A stretch of DNA of 52,531 bases, from NCBI GenBank assembly GCA_029239675.1, contig JARBUM010000027.1:1-52531 (forward strand), given 5' to 3'. The number at the start of each line of letters is the position of its first letter. The stretch's first letter is position 1. The notes below the pieces were generated by a model that saw only the letters and a list, made by a program, of their open reading frames with translations, had not been told where the DNA came from and searched no databases. The translations under genes and the position numbers were made by a program. The stretch comes from Pelosinus sp. GTDB taxonomy: Bacteria > Bacillota > Negativicutes > DSM-13327. Shown in pieces: positions 44,701 to 52,531 of this stretch.

Positions 44701-45220
44701 ACCCGTCGAAAAAGTTTAGAAAGGGAACTCTTCCTTTGATAGCTGATAGGTGAGCTACTGCCGCTAAATCCATTACTTGCTGAACGCTGCTTTCTGCTAA
44801 TAAGGCAAAGCCAGTCTGTCTGGTCGCCATAACATCCGAATGATCTCCAAAAATACTGATGGCATTGGCACCAACTACCCTGGCACTGACATGAAATACT
44901 CCTGGCAACAGTTCTCCAGCAATTTTATACATATTGGGAATCATTAATAATAAACCTTGGGATGCGGTATAGGTGGTCGTTAAAGCCCCCGCCTGCAATG
45001 AGCCATGAACAGCTCCTGCTGCACCTCCTTCTGACTGCATTTCTACAATTTCTACTGTTTGTCCAAAAATATTTTTTCTGCCTTGGGCCACCCACTCATC
45101 AGCATGCTCTGCCATATTGGATGATGGCGTAATGGGAAAAATTGCTGCTACGTCGGTAAAAGCATACGAAATATGGGCTGCTGCTGCGTTTCCATCCATC
45201 GTTTTCATTTTTCTTGCCAT
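41708..45220 (-). CDS. nifJ: pyruvate:ferredoxin (flavodoxin) oxidoreductase, single chain
   Basis: An 1170-residue homodimeric PFOR: domain I with the pyruvate/TPP face (KTMDGNAAAAHISYAFTDVA), the gamma-like domain, a 2x[4Fe-4S] ferredoxin domain with CIQCNQCSYVCP and CTGCGNCAQICP, and the C-terminal TPP domain with SGACAGCGETPY and FGGDGWAYDIGFGG. It makes acetyl-CoA, CO2 and reduced ferredoxin, the central step for an anaerobe. The gene is single with a weak terminator. It may also act on 2-oxobutyrate released by the IlvA encoded nearby. Confidence 0.97.
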   Translation of the reverse strand: MARKMKTMDGNAAAAHISYAFTDVAAIFPITPSSNMAEHADEWVAQGRKNIFGQTVEIVEMQSEGGAAGAVHGSLQAGALTTTYTASQGLLLMIPNMYKIAGELLPGVFHVSARVVGANAISIFGDHSDVMATRQTGFALLAESSVQQVMDLAAVAHLSAIKGRVPFLNFFDGFRTSHEIQKIEVLEYEELSNLLDRQALEDFRRSSLNPDHPTLRGTVQNSDIHFQQREVSNRYYQALPEIVEGYMAEITKLTGREYHLFNYYGVPDADRMIIAMGSMCEAIEEVVDYLNANGEKVGLLTVHLYRPFSIEHFMKYIPKTVKRIAVLDRTKEMGAFAEPLYLDVKAAFYGKEWTPEIVGGRCGIGGKDVIPSHIQEVFENLKATKPKDNFTVGIIDDVNHTSLPLGQDVDTAVSNTKACKFWGLGSDGTVGANKSAIKIIGDHTDMYAQAYFAYDSKKSGGVTVSHLRFGKKPIKSPYLIYKADFIACHNQSYIYNYNVMDGLKKGGSFLLNCRWNPAEIDSKLPAVMKRYIKENDIEFYTIDAVGIAEEIGLGGRINMIMQSAFFKIANIIPLDDAVRFLKEAVVKSYGNKGEKVVAMNHSAIEKGIHSIVRIHVPADWKDAQALKAEMKEIPAFIENVLMPMNRQEGDHLPVSAFLGMEDGTFPLGTSAYEKRGIAINVPEWVMDNCIQCNQCSYVCPHAVIRPVLLNTEEIATAPEEFSAKVAVGAKDLSFRLAVSPYDCTGCGNCAQICPAKEKALVMKPLATQLGQAPLWDYAMTLSPKANPINAFTVKGSQFEQPLLEFSGACAGCGETPYAKLVTQLYGDRMMIANATGCSSVWAGSAPSIPYTKNHRGYGPAWANSLFEDNAEFGLGMHLAVKQLRKQLALHIEKAATLPLGEEFKHACEDWLTNKENKEGTRIRADKLIAALEEVKGQDSLLDTIYNNRDFLVKRSQWIFGGDGWAYDIGFGGLDHVLASGEDVNVLVFDTEVYSNTGGQSSKATPTAAIAKFAASGKKTKKKDLGMIAMSYGYVYVAQIAMGADKNQTLKAIAEAESYPGPSLIIAYAPCINHGLQLGMGFSQLEGKRAVDSGYWSMYRYNPQLKKNGKNPFTLDSKEPSMKFQEFLMGEVRYASLMKLFPEAAVALFEKTEQDAKERLRNYKTLAAIKE

Positions 45221-45302
45221 AACACAATCCCCTTCTTCCTTTATTAAAGTTTCTACATAATTCCCATTTCATTTATATACCATATAAATATGATTTTTAA
45301 AA

Positions 45303-45335
45303 ACGCCACGATTCTATTCCATAGAATAGTGGCGT
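45303..45335 (-). terminator. terminator of the ridA-ilvA-permease operon
   Basis: ACGCCAC/GTGGCGT and ATTCTAT/ATAGAAT stems with one mismatch form a long hairpin, followed on the minus strand by TTTTTAAAAA. Confidence 0.85.
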
Positions 45336-45397
45336 CACTGATTTAATATGCCTGAATGAATTATAAAATTCTTGATTTGTACAACTAATATATCATA

Positions 45398-46789
45398 TTA
45401 GCTAACTTTATTAACATCATCCAATTCTTTTGCAGAATGATTTTTCCCCATACCTAAAGCATAAAAGCTTGCTATCACAATAGCACAAAATACGCCTCCA
45501 ACTATTAATGATATGCGAGTATCTTCATTAAACCACATTCCAATTAGCACTAGCACCAAGAAAATAACCGTAACATAGTTGCTAATTGGGAAAAACGGGG
45601 ATTTGAAAGGATGAGCTTCCATTTCTTCTTTCCATTTTTTCCTGAACTTAATCTGACTGAATGCCAGTACAAACCAAGGAATCATACCTGGAAGAATGCT
45701 TGCACTATAAATATACAGAAATAATTTTGATTCTGGAGCTATGTAATTTAAAAATACACCTAATAATAAGCAGGAAATCGTGACCATAATACTATTCCCA
45801 GGCATTCCGCTTTCGGATATTTTACCAAGAAATTTAGGAGCTTGACCATTTCTAGATAGAGTATAAAGCATTCGACCTGCACTATATATTCCACTATTGC
45901 ATCCAGACATAGCCGCCGTCAAAACAACAAAATTGATAATACCAGCGGCAGCAACAATTCCAACTTTGGCAAAGGTCATAACAAAGGGGCTGCCGATAGT
46001 ACCTACTTGATTCCACGGATAAATAGCCAATATGACAAATATGGCTCCAACATAGAAAATCAAAATACGCCAAATAATATTTTTTGTAGCTTTTCGTAAT
46101 GTATTTTTAGGATCTTGTGCTTCACCAGCTGTAATTCCAACTAATTCTACCCCTTGATAAGCCGCAGTTACCAGACAAAGAGCAAATAAGAAACCCTCCA
46201 AACCACCAGCAAAAAATCCACCATGGATATAAAGATTTTCTATACCAATGGGCTGGCCACCGTTACCGAAACCAAAAAGAATCATCCCAAGCCCAATCAC
46301 AATCATAGCAACAATCGCTACTACTTTAATAAGTGCAAACCAGAATTCGAATTCTCCATAATACTTTACAGCAACTAAATTTGCAGATGCAACAATTGCC
46401 ACTCCTGCCAACGCTGGCAGCCACTGTGGAATAAGCGGAAACCAATACTTGACATAAATTCCAATGGCCGTTACTTCTGCCATTCCTACTGTGACCCATA
46501 AAAACCAATAACACCAAGCAGTCAAATATCCAGCTAAAGGGCTAACATACTTATGAGCATAGGTTGCAAAAGAACCTGTGACAGGCTCTAGATAAAGCAT
46601 TTCTCCCATAATACGCATAACAAAAAACATAATGATACCAGCTAGCGCATAAGCAAGTAATACAGAGGGCCCCGCCCACTTTATCGTACTTGCCGAACCC
46701 ATGAAAAGGCCAACACCAATGGTTCCTCCCAAAGCAATCAGCTCAATATGCCGCGACTTCAGTCCTCTGGTTAGTTCTTTTTCTTCCAT
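45398..46789 (-). CDS. APC-superfamily amino acid permease (AAT family)
   Basis: A 463-residue protein with twelve helices. [18 protein letters not shown] near the N-terminus and [17 protein letters not shown] are hallmarks of the AAT family (GabP, AroP, ThrP-type). Placed 24 nt after ilvA in an operon with ridA, it most likely imports threonine or serine for deamination; that is inference from context. GGAGAAGGAG precedes the ATG. Confidence 0.92.
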   Translation of the reverse strand: MEEKELTRGLKSRHIELIALGGTIGVGLFMGSASTIKWAGPSVLLAYALAGIIMFFVMRIMGEMLYLEPVTGSFATYAHKYVSPLAGYLTAWCYWFLWVTVGMAEVTAIGIYVKYWFPLIPQWLPALAGVAIVASANLVAVKYYGEFEFWFALIKVVAIVAMIVIGLGMILFGFGNGGQPIGIENLYIHGGFFAGGLEGFLFALCLVTAAYQGVELVGITAGEAQDPKNTLRKATKNIIWRILIFYVGAIFVILAIYPWNQVGTIGSPFVMTFAKVGIVAAAGIINFVVLTAAMSGCNSGIYSAGRMLYTLSRNGQAPKFLGKISESGMPGNSIMVTISCLLLGVFLNYIAPESKLFLYIYSASILPGMIPWFVLAFSQIKFRKKWKEEMEAHPFKSPFFPISNYVTVIFLVLVLIGMWFNEDTRISLIVGGVFCAIVIASFYALGMGKNHSAKELDDVNKVS

Positions 46790-46813
46790 AATAATACTCC
46801 TTCTCCTTTTTTC

Positions 46814-48022
46814 TTATCGAATATTTACACAGTATTGGTTCTGCTCCATTAACCTTTTTATGGTATAAATTTGTTCCTCATCAGCTGTTTCCAACTCCAA
46901 CTCTACTTTTGCATATCCCAAAGTCACACCTCTATTGTCTCGACTGTGAGTTACAGCAAGTACATTTGCACCTGCATCAGCAATGAGTTGCAATAATTTC
47001 CACAACGTTCCTGGTTTATCTGAAATCATCGTATCAAAAAAGACTTTACGACCAGACTTCACCAACCCCTTGTTGATAATGCGCGTCATCGTATTTACAT
47101 CAATATTTCCACCGCTGATTACGGCTGCAATTTTGCGGTCCTTATATTGAGAAAGTCGGTGTAAGATAGCGGCAATTGTTGCGGCTCCCGCCCCTTCCGA
47201 TATTGTTTTTACTCTTTCTAACAACAGCAGAATAGCTCCTGCTATTTCTTCTTCGTCCACAGTAACAATATCATCAACATAGTGTTTAACAATATCAAAA
47301 TTTAAATTTCCAGGAGTCTTAACAGCGATTCCATCCGCTATCGTTGGAATTCCATCAATCGTAACAATACACTGCTTAGAGATTGCTTCTGCCATACAAG
47401 GCATATTTTTTGTCTGGACCCCGATTATCTTAATTGTAGGTTTTAAACTCTTTAAAGCAACTGCCATCCCAGAGATTAAACCGCCGCCACCAATCGGCAC
47501 TACCACTACTTCTACCTCAGACAAGTCTTCTAGAAGTTCTAATGCAATGGTTCCCTGACCTGCAATCACCATAGGATCATCAAAGGGATGAACAAAAGTA
47601 GAATTTTCTTCCGCCTGAATGCACCTAGCCTTTGCATATGCCTCGTCATAAACATCTCCATGAAGAACTACTTTTGCTCCGTATCCACGAGTCGCATTTA
47701 CCTTCGACAAAGGCGCATGCTTAGGCATCACAATCGTAGAAGAAATGCCAAAGGTGGTTGCTGCAAGAGCTACCCCCTGAGCATGGTTACCAGCCGACGA
47801 AGCAATTACCCCTTTACTCTTTTCCCTTTCACTTAGGTTAGCTATTTTGTTATAAGCCCCCCTCAGCTTAAATGAACCTGTCCGCTGCAGATTTTCCATT
47901 TTGAGGTACACGTGATTGCCGCTCATCTCACTCACCGTATTGGTATACGCTAATCCCGTTCTGCAAATCACACCAGCAAGGGTCTCCCTGGCTCGTTTTA
48001 CATCTTCTAAAGTGACATGCAT
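46814..48022 (-). CDS. ilvA: threonine ammonia-lyase (catabolic/biosynthetic type with ACT domain)
   Basis: A PLP enzyme that deaminates threonine to 2-oxobutyrate (and serine to pyruvate). The PLP lysine lies in NLQRTGSFKLRGA; SSAGNHAQGVALAA and VVPIGGGGLISG bind the cofactor. A single ACT-type domain fills about residues 325-402. The length of 402 suits the TdcB/short IlvA group. It is 12 nt after ridA and 24 nt before the permease gene, so a catabolic threonine-serine role is favoured over isoleucine synthesis. Confidence 0.93.
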   Translation of the reverse strand: MHVTLEDVKRARETLAGVICRTGLAYTNTVSEMSGNHVYLKMENLQRTGSFKLRGAYNKIANLSEREKSKGVIASSAGNHAQGVALAATTFGISSTIVMPKHAPLSKVNATRGYGAKVVLHGDVYDEAYAKARCIQAEENSTFVHPFDDPMVIAGQGTIALELLEDLSEVEVVVVPIGGGGLISGMAVALKSLKPTIKIIGVQTKNMPCMAEAISKQCIVTIDGIPTIADGIAVKTPGNLNFDIVKHYVDDIVTVDEEEIAGAILLLLERVKTISEGAGAATIAAILHRLSQYKDRKIAAVISGGNIDVNTMTRIINKGLVKSGRKVFFDTMISDKPGTLWKLLQLIADAGANVLAVTHSRDNRGVTLGYAKVELELETADEEQIYTIKRLMEQNQYCVNIR

Positions 48023-48034
48023 TGTATCACATCC

Positions 48035-48421
48035 TTATTTTTCTGGACAGTATGCAATTACTTCGATTTCTATTTGAGCTTCTTTCGGTAGCCTGGCTAC
48101 TGCCACACAGGAGCGAGCTGGCAAAATAGTCGTAAAATAATTTCCGTATATTTGATTTACAGCCAAAAAATCTTCCATTTTCAGAATAAAAATGGTAGTT
48201 TTTATAACATTGTCAAGATCTGATCCCCCAGCCTGTAATATTTGTTTTATATTCTCCATAACTTGCTTCGTCTGAGCCTCAATTCCGCCTTCCACAAGGA
48301 CACCTGTTTGAGGATCAATAGGAATTTGTCCAGAAGCAAAAAGGAAATCTCCAACCTTTATGGCTTGTGAGTAGGCACCAATCGCTTCAGGAGCTTTCGA
48401 TGTTTTGATTATTTCTTTCAT
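48035..48421 (-). CDS. ridA: RidA family reactive enamine/imine deaminase
   Basis: The 128-residue trimer-forming RidA/YjgF protein hydrolyses the enamine/imine intermediates released by PLP dehydratases such as IlvA. Family motifs: GAYSQAIKVGDFLFASGQIP, MEDFLAVN and ARSCVAVARLPK, with Arg before SCV as the substrate-binding residue. The start at 48421 follows GGGAGG by 7 nt; upstream in-frame starts overlap that site. It leads the operon, coupling the detoxifier directly to the enzyme that creates its substrate. Confidence 0.95.
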   Translation of the reverse strand: MKEIIKTSKAPEAIGAYSQAIKVGDFLFASGQIPIDPQTGVLVEGGIEAQTKQVMENIKQILQAGGSDLDNVIKTTIFILKMEDFLAVNQIYGNYFTTILPARSCVAVARLPKEAQIEIEVIAYCPEK

Positions 48422-48491
48422 ATTCATTCCTCCCATCAATTTTTTCTTGCACCTTTATATTAATCAAGATCCCCAAGAAAATCCTGATTGG

Positions 48492-48508
48492 TACCCATAT
48501 ATACCCAT
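48492..48508. promoter_or_regulatory. candidate operator: direct repeat TACCCAT
   Basis: TACCCAT occurs twice, 10 bp apart (48492-48498, 48502-48508), in the 98-nt gap between the YheO-like gene and ridA. One-helical-turn spacing at a promoter site suits a regulator site, probably of the regulator encoded next to it. Position only; no known box matches. Confidence 0.3.
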
Positions 48509-48519
48509 CTATATTAGTG

Positions 48520-49176
48520 TTATTTCATTGCTAGATACCGATAAATTGTACTTTCTGATGTTCTTAAAATAGCAGCAGCCTTTGTTATTGCGCCTTTGAT
48601 CTTAAAGATTCCATTTTCACGCAACTCTTGTACAATTGCACTTTTTTCCTCAGTCGACATTCTGTCCACTGAAATATTGTACTTGGCAATCAGTTTGTTA
48701 ATCCCATTGTCTACTACATTATCTAATGAAGTACTTAAAGATTCCGTTATTTCTTCATTGTCATCAATTTGAACGGCATTATTAAACAATGTGGTTAAAG
48801 GATATTCACCTAGGATTTTGTTCCCCTGGCTATCAGGAGAATTTAAAATATTAACACAAATCATGCCTATCAGACTTCCTGTTTCATCTTTAATATAATA
48901 GGTAGATGATATTAAGCTTTCTCCCCTATCATTACGACTTCGATAATTAACAAGGGCATTATGCTGCAAATAGGTTTTATTTTCTAATAACTTAAAACCT
49001 AAATCAGTTAAGGGGCATCCTAAATACCTTCCACTTATATATCCATTCCGAATTGCAATCACAGAATTTTCAACATCAACAATGTCATGCAAAAGCACTT
49101 CACAATTCGATCCGATAATGTCTGCAATAAAATCAACTAGAGGTATATATAACTCCAATAGCTTTTTGTATTTCAT
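48520..49176 (-). CDS. YheO/DauR-like transcriptional regulator
   Basis: A 218-residue regulator: an N-terminal PAS-like YheO domain (about 5-120, with NCEVLLHDI and PLTDLGFKLL) and a C-terminal HTH (about 175-218, KGAITKAAAILRTSESTIYR then YLAMK). DauR of this family represses D-arginine catabolism in Pseudomonas. Here it sits just upstream of ridA-ilvA-permease on the same strand, so it likely senses an amino acid or its product and controls this operon. AGAAGGTGAT precedes the ATG. Confidence 0.88.
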   Translation of the reverse strand: MKYKKLLELYIPLVDFIADIIGSNCEVLLHDIVDVENSVIAIRNGYISGRYLGCPLTDLGFKLLENKTYLQHNALVNYRSRNDRGESLISSTYYIKDETGSLIGMICVNILNSPDSQGNKILGEYPLTTLFNNAVQIDDNEEITESLSTSLDNVVDNGINKLIAKYNISVDRMSTEEKSAIVQELRENGIFKIKGAITKAAAILRTSESTIYRYLAMK

Positions 49177-49354
49177 ACCATCACCTTCTTCTAAATTTTC
49201 TGGATTATCTCCGCTTTACATTTATTTCTTCATTTGGTAATAATTTCCTGCTATGATAATAATTTTTTATCACTCATTTTCCGACAAAAAACAGCTACCA
49301 GAATTATAACTTTAATAGCTACAACCTATCCTCAAAATGAAAATGCTAAATGTA

Positions 49355-49392
49355 AAAAAGATCAACAGACTGTTACGTCTGTTGATCTTTTT
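49355..49392 (-). terminator. terminator of the first PTS gene
   Basis: A perfect stem (AAAAAGATCAACAGAC with GTCTGTTGATCTTTTT) lies just after the PTS stop codon and before the YheO-like gene. Confidence 0.9.
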
Positions 49393-49399
49393 TTATCTA

Positions 49400-51220
49400 T
49401 CATTCAATACACTGCATAATGATATCCTCACCCGCAGTTACTTCTTCTGCAGGAGTTATACTGATCTCTTTCCCACCAGTAATACCTACCGTTACAATGT
49501 TGTTTATATCACCCACGGGACTGCCTATGTACAGAATCTTTTGTCCAACTGTAATCTCTTGCCCTTCACTGACCAAGAATTGACAGGCGCTGTATTCCAC
49601 TTCTGCCTGAATGATCAACTGATAGTGTGGCTTAATCATAATTGTTAACGCTACTGGCTTAGAACATACTTGTATTACTCTGCCATTAGCAGGTGCAACA
49701 CAAGCACTATCCTGGGTGGCAATCGCTATACTATGGAGGCCCAGAGATTCCCTCTTCCCTTCCGAGATAATCCTACCACTTACTGGCGCATTAATCCGCA
49801 CATCCGACTGGGGAGGAGGAACATATATCTCTGTCAGTTCAGTACTGATAACTGTCTTTCCAAGCAAATTAGAAATTTCTTCTTTTAAACGGTCTGACTG
49901 AGTTCCAAAGATAAACTGAAAATTAGTACCCACTTCCATGATTGCTATAGCACCTAAAGCTGTAAAATCCTGTTTTTTTACTAACTCCTGTCGTTTTACA
50001 GAAACTCGCAAACGGGAAATACATGCATCCAGAGCGTTAATATTATCTGCACCGCCCAAAGCTTTCAATACTTTATAAGCTCTTTGGGGAGTATCTATCT
50101 CATGATCGGGAAGAGGTTCATCCTCTCGGCCTGGTGTTTTTAACTGAAAATAATTTATAGCTAGATGAAATACGATAAAATAGAGCATGCCGATACTGAG
50201 TCCAACCGGCCATAGCCATAGTTGATTGTGACCATATTTATAAGACAACAAATAATCAATAAAAGATGCCGAAAAGGTAAATCCTAAATGAATATCTAAC
50301 CAACTGGTCATAAGCCCGGAAATACCAGCCATTAACACATGAAATACAAATAAAGCTGGCGCAACAAAAATAAAGGCAAATTCTATAGGTTCGGTAATCC
50401 CTGTCAAAAAAGAAGTTAAAGCCCCACTAAACATCAATCCAGCAATAGCCTTCCGCCGTTCTGGTTTCGCATTGTAGTATATGGCAAAAGCTGCTGATGG
50501 CAGACCGAACATCATAATTGGAAACTCACTGGCCATAAATACGCCTGCCGTTGGGTCACCAGCAAAATATCGATTACAATCCCCGCGAATTAAAATTCCC
50601 TCAGGGGTAACAAAGTGTCCAAACTCATACAAAAAGGCAGGATAGTATACATGATGCAAACCGATGGGTATTAGCAAACGTTTCCCTGCAGCGAATAATG
50701 CTGGACCGATACTAGAGTTCACTGCTAAGTGACCTATTCCATCAATGCCTAATTGAATGACAGGCCAGACAAGCTGTAGTGTTAGGGCTATTACTACACC
50801 TGCAATAGCAGTAACAATCGGCACAAAGCGCTTTCCGGAAAAAAAACCTAACACATGAGGCAGCTTTATCTGATGAAATTGCCGATATAAGACAGCCGCA
50901 ATCAGACCCATAGCTATACCTGAAAAAACTCCCATATCAATGCTCGGATTTACAGATTTTAATACCGCCAAAAAAATCAAATGACCAATTACAGCCGCTA
51001 AAGCAGCAACCGCTTGCCCTTGGGAAAAACCAATTGCCACCCCCACTGCAAACAACAATGGTAAATTAGCAAATACCGCCATACCAGCTTCTCGTACTGC
51101 AGGCATATTTAGTAAATCTTTTTCTCCAAACCGGAATAAAAGTCCGGCTGCTGGCAAAACAGATACAGGCAGCATCAAAGATTGTCCTATTTGCTGAAGA
51201 TACCGGAATATATCTTTCAC
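49400..51220 (-). CDS. PTS EIICBA, GlcNAc/glucose type, with degenerate EIIA
   Basis: A 606-residue transporter of the glucose-GlcNAc family. The EIIC part contains GLHHVYYPAFLYEFGHF and GDPTAGVFMASEFPIMMFG; the EIIB domain (about 385-460) keeps the phospho-Cys in LDACISRLRVSV. The C-terminal EIIA-like domain (about 475-606) has lost both histidines: SKHAVG of the neighbour is SKPVAL, and MIVHFG is LIIQAE. It probably cannot take phosphate from HPr and may borrow the intact EIIA encoded next. The start is GTG 51220 after GGGGAGG; the upstream frame from 51337 has no ribosome site. The substrate could be GlcNAc, inferred from family. Confidence 0.85.
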   Translation of the reverse strand: MKDIFRYLQQIGQSLMLPVSVLPAAGLLFRFGEKDLLNMPAVREAGMAVFANLPLLFAVGVAIGFSQGQAVAALAAVIGHLIFLAVLKSVNPSIDMGVFSGIAMGLIAAVLYRQFHQIKLPHVLGFFSGKRFVPIVTAIAGVVIALTLQLVWPVIQLGIDGIGHLAVNSSIGPALFAAGKRLLIPIGLHHVYYPAFLYEFGHFVTPEGILIRGDCNRYFAGDPTAGVFMASEFPIMMFGLPSAAFAIYYNAKPERRKAIAGLMFSGALTSFLTGITEPIEFAFIFVAPALFVFHVLMAGISGLMTSWLDIHLGFTFSASFIDYLLSYKYGHNQLWLWPVGLSIGMLYFIVFHLAINYFQLKTPGREDEPLPDHEIDTPQRAYKVLKALGGADNINALDACISRLRVSVKRQELVKKQDFTALGAIAIMEVGTNFQFIFGTQSDRLKEEISNLLGKTVISTELTEIYVPPPQSDVRINAPVSGRIISEGKRESLGLHSIAIATQDSACVAPANGRVIQVCSKPVALTIMIKPHYQLIIQAEVEYSACQFLVSEGQEITVGQKILYIGSPVGDINNIVTVGITGGKEISITPAEEVTAGEDIIMQCIE

Positions 51221-51371
51221 CTGATCCTCCCCTTTATGTAGGTAGTTTCTCGCAAAATAATCATATGTTGCCGTTCTAAAGGATATTTTCCGAGAGACTG
51301 TAATGTATCTACCGTATCTTAGTATGAAAAACTGCAATCGCTATTTTAGAAGTTCATCCATTCTACTATCT

Positions 51372-51410
51372 AAGGTAAAGGCACCAGAGAACTTCTGGTG
51401 CCTTTACCTT
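51372..51410 (-). terminator. terminator of the second PTS gene
   Basis: A perfect 17-bp stem (AAGGTAAAGGCACCAGA with TCTGGTGCCTTTACCTT) lies 21 nt after the stop codon of the second PTS gene. Confidence 0.88.
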
Positions 51411-51430
51411 GAAACACATACCTACGGTGC

Positions 51431-52531
51431 TTATTGTACTCTAATGTTCATAGGTTCTCCACGTTTTACCGTTTTCCCTTCCTCTACAACAATCGCCTTA
51501 CCGGTTAAGTTAGTAAAAACAATAGGGGTAATCATAGAAGGTACCTTATCTTTTATTAATTTCAAATCTGCATTAAAGAGGCTTTGGCCTGCTTTGATAC
51601 GATCTCCCTGGTTGACAAATAAGGTAAATCCTTCTCCTTTTAGATGTACCGTATCAATGCCAAAATGCACGATCATTTCTAAACCGCTGTCTGCGGTAAT
51701 CCCCACAGCATGTTTGCTTTCTAACACACTCGTTATCGTTCCGTCTACAGGAGACACAACCTCACCATTACTAGGCACAATGGCAAAACCATCACCCACT
51801 ATTTTTTGTGAAAATACTTTGTCAGGTACTTGCGTGATAGCAATAATTTTTCCATCCAATGGAGAAATAAAAGCATTGATGGAATCGCTTATGGTACTAG
51901 CGGCTGTCTCTACCACAGATTGTTCTGTTTCTCCAGAAATTGCAACTGCTTGGATTACCTCTTTTCCTGCTATAATATCTTGCATTTGAGTTTTTAGTAT
52001 ATCCGATTTAGGTCCAAAGATAATTTGCAGATTATTACCTATTATCATGACGCCTGATGCGCCAAGCGTTTTCAGTCTATCTTTATTGATTTCACTAGTA
52101 TTTTTTACACTGACACGTAACCGAGTAATACAAGCATCTAGATGAGTAAGATTATTTTTACCACCCAATGCCTGTAAAATATCTGCTGCTAAACTAGAAG
52201 ATGGAGCATTGTATACTTCTTCTGTTCCCGCATCATCTTCCCGTCCCGGAGTTTTTAGATTCCAAGTGCGGATTGCAAAACGGAATCCAAAATAATAAAT
52301 AATTGAAAATGCTAAACCTACAGGAATCACTAGCCACCAGTCCGTACGATTAGGAATAATACCAAACAGCAAATAATCAATCACACCGCCAGAAAAGGTC
52401 ATACCGATTTTTACATTTAAGATCTGCATAAGCATAAAGGATAAACCGGCAAAAATCGTATGAATACCAAATAGTGCTGGCGCAACAAACAAGAAGGAAA
52501 ATTCGATTGGTTCAGTGATACCAGATCGGAA
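51431..52531 (-). CDS. PTS EIICBA, GlcNAc/glucose type, 5' end cut by the window
   Basis: The visible part holds the end of EIIC (GITEPIEFSFLFVAPALFG), an EIIB domain with Cys in LDACITRLRVSVK, and a complete EIIA domain with both active-site histidines (SKHAVGIT and MIVHFGIDTVHLKG). The reading frame stays open to the window edge, so the start lies outside. It is a close paralog of the gene downstream, which has lost its EIIA histidines. The first three codons at the edge (Phe-Arg-Ser) do not fit the conserved SFLTGITEP and coincide with an adapter-like sequence at 52523-52531. A GlcNAc role (nagE) is likely but not proven. Confidence 0.9.
   Translation of the reverse strand, partial: FRSGITEPIEFSFLFVAPALFGIHTIFAGLSFMLMQILNVKIGMTFSGGVIDYLLFGIIPNRTDWWLVIPVGLAFSIIYYFGFRFAIRTWNLKTPGREDDAGTEEVYNAPSSSLAADILQALGGKNNLTHLDACITRLRVSVKNTSEINKDRLKTLGASGVMIIGNNLQIIFGPKSDILKTQMQDIIAGKEVIQAVAISGETEQSVVETAASTISDSINAFISPLDGKIIAITQVPDKVFSQKIVGDGFAIVPSNGEVVSPVDGTITSVLESKHAVGITADSGLEMIVHFGIDTVHLKGEGFTLFVNQGDRIKAGQSLFNADLKLIKDKVPSMITPIVFTNLTGKAIVVEEGKTVKRGEPMNIRVQ
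52523..52531. other. adapter-like sequence at the window end
   Basis: The last nine bases, AGATCGGAA, equal the start of the Illumina TruSeq adapter and break an otherwise conserved protein motif. They are best read as an assembly artefact at a contig end. Confidence 0.6.

Overview
The window reads as a low-GC, spore-forming anaerobe that also has an outer membrane, most plausibly a Sporomusaceae-type member of the Negativicutes (Pelosinus/Sporomusa-like; this placement is an inference). The spore evidence is a spore photoproduct lyase and a small acid-soluble-spore-protein-like gene. The outer-membrane evidence is a YadA-type trimeric autotransporter with a beta-barrel anchor and a family 9 (heptosyltransferase-type) glycosyltransferase. 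Anaerobic metabolism is shown by a single-chain pyruvate:ferredoxin oxidoreductase, a two-subunit 2-oxoacid:ferredoxin oxidoreductase and a PPi-type phosphofructokinase. Nearly every gene ends at a clear hairpin terminator, many of them shared by convergent genes. I see no rRNA, tRNA, IS element, prophage or CRISPR array.

Layout. 1-4.1 kb: Crp/Fnr regulator, AzgA-type purine permease, PPi-phosphofructokinase. 4.1-9.5 kb: FliB-like protein, YadA-like adhesin with eleven 51-bp repeats, SDR oxidoreductase with an odd start, acetate transporter, flavin-binding PNPOx-like protein. 9.7-19.9 kb: aspartokinase with an internal start for a beta subunit, chemoreceptor, PstS behind a Pho box, EAL-CBS-GGDEF protein, PhoR-like kinase, spore photoproduct lyase, Upp. 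20-25.7 kb: small unknown gene, KorAB-like pair, Pgl-Zwf pair. 25.8-30.7 kb: two-component system, a GT2-GtrA/PIG-V-like membrane glycosylation pair, SASP-like gene. 30.8-33.6 kb: DUF134 regulator, EamA transporter behind a short leader ORF, polyprenyl-phosphate glycosyltransferase. 33.8-41.5 kb: mannitol system mtlA-mtlR-mtlF-mtlD, family 9 glycosyltransferase, ManA. 41.7-45.2 kb: NifJ. 45.4-49.2 kb: YheO-like regulator, RidA, threonine ammonia-lyase, amino acid permease. 49.4-52.5 kb: two tandem GlcNAc/glucose-type PTS EIICBA genes, the second cut by the window end.

How the genes fit together. Mannitol enters through MtlA plus MtlF and becomes fructose 6-phosphate through MtlD; ManA links this pool to mannose 6-phosphate and PPi-PFK leads it into glycolysis. 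Zwf and Pgl open the oxidative pentose phosphate branch. NifJ and KorAB decarboxylate 2-oxoacids to acyl-CoA and reduced ferredoxin. RidA, IlvA and the permease form a threonine/serine uptake-and-deamination operon whose 2-oxobutyrate and pyruvate could feed NifJ.

Points most worth a second look: the spore photoproduct lyase has Ala where the hydrogen-donor Cys is expected; the first PTS EIICBA has an EIIA domain that lost both active-site histidines beside a paralog with an intact one; the SDR gene seems to start at AUA; the SASP-like frame runs through its own terminator; several intergenic repeat families recur; and the last nine bases equal the start of the Illumina TruSeq adapter, suggesting a contig end.
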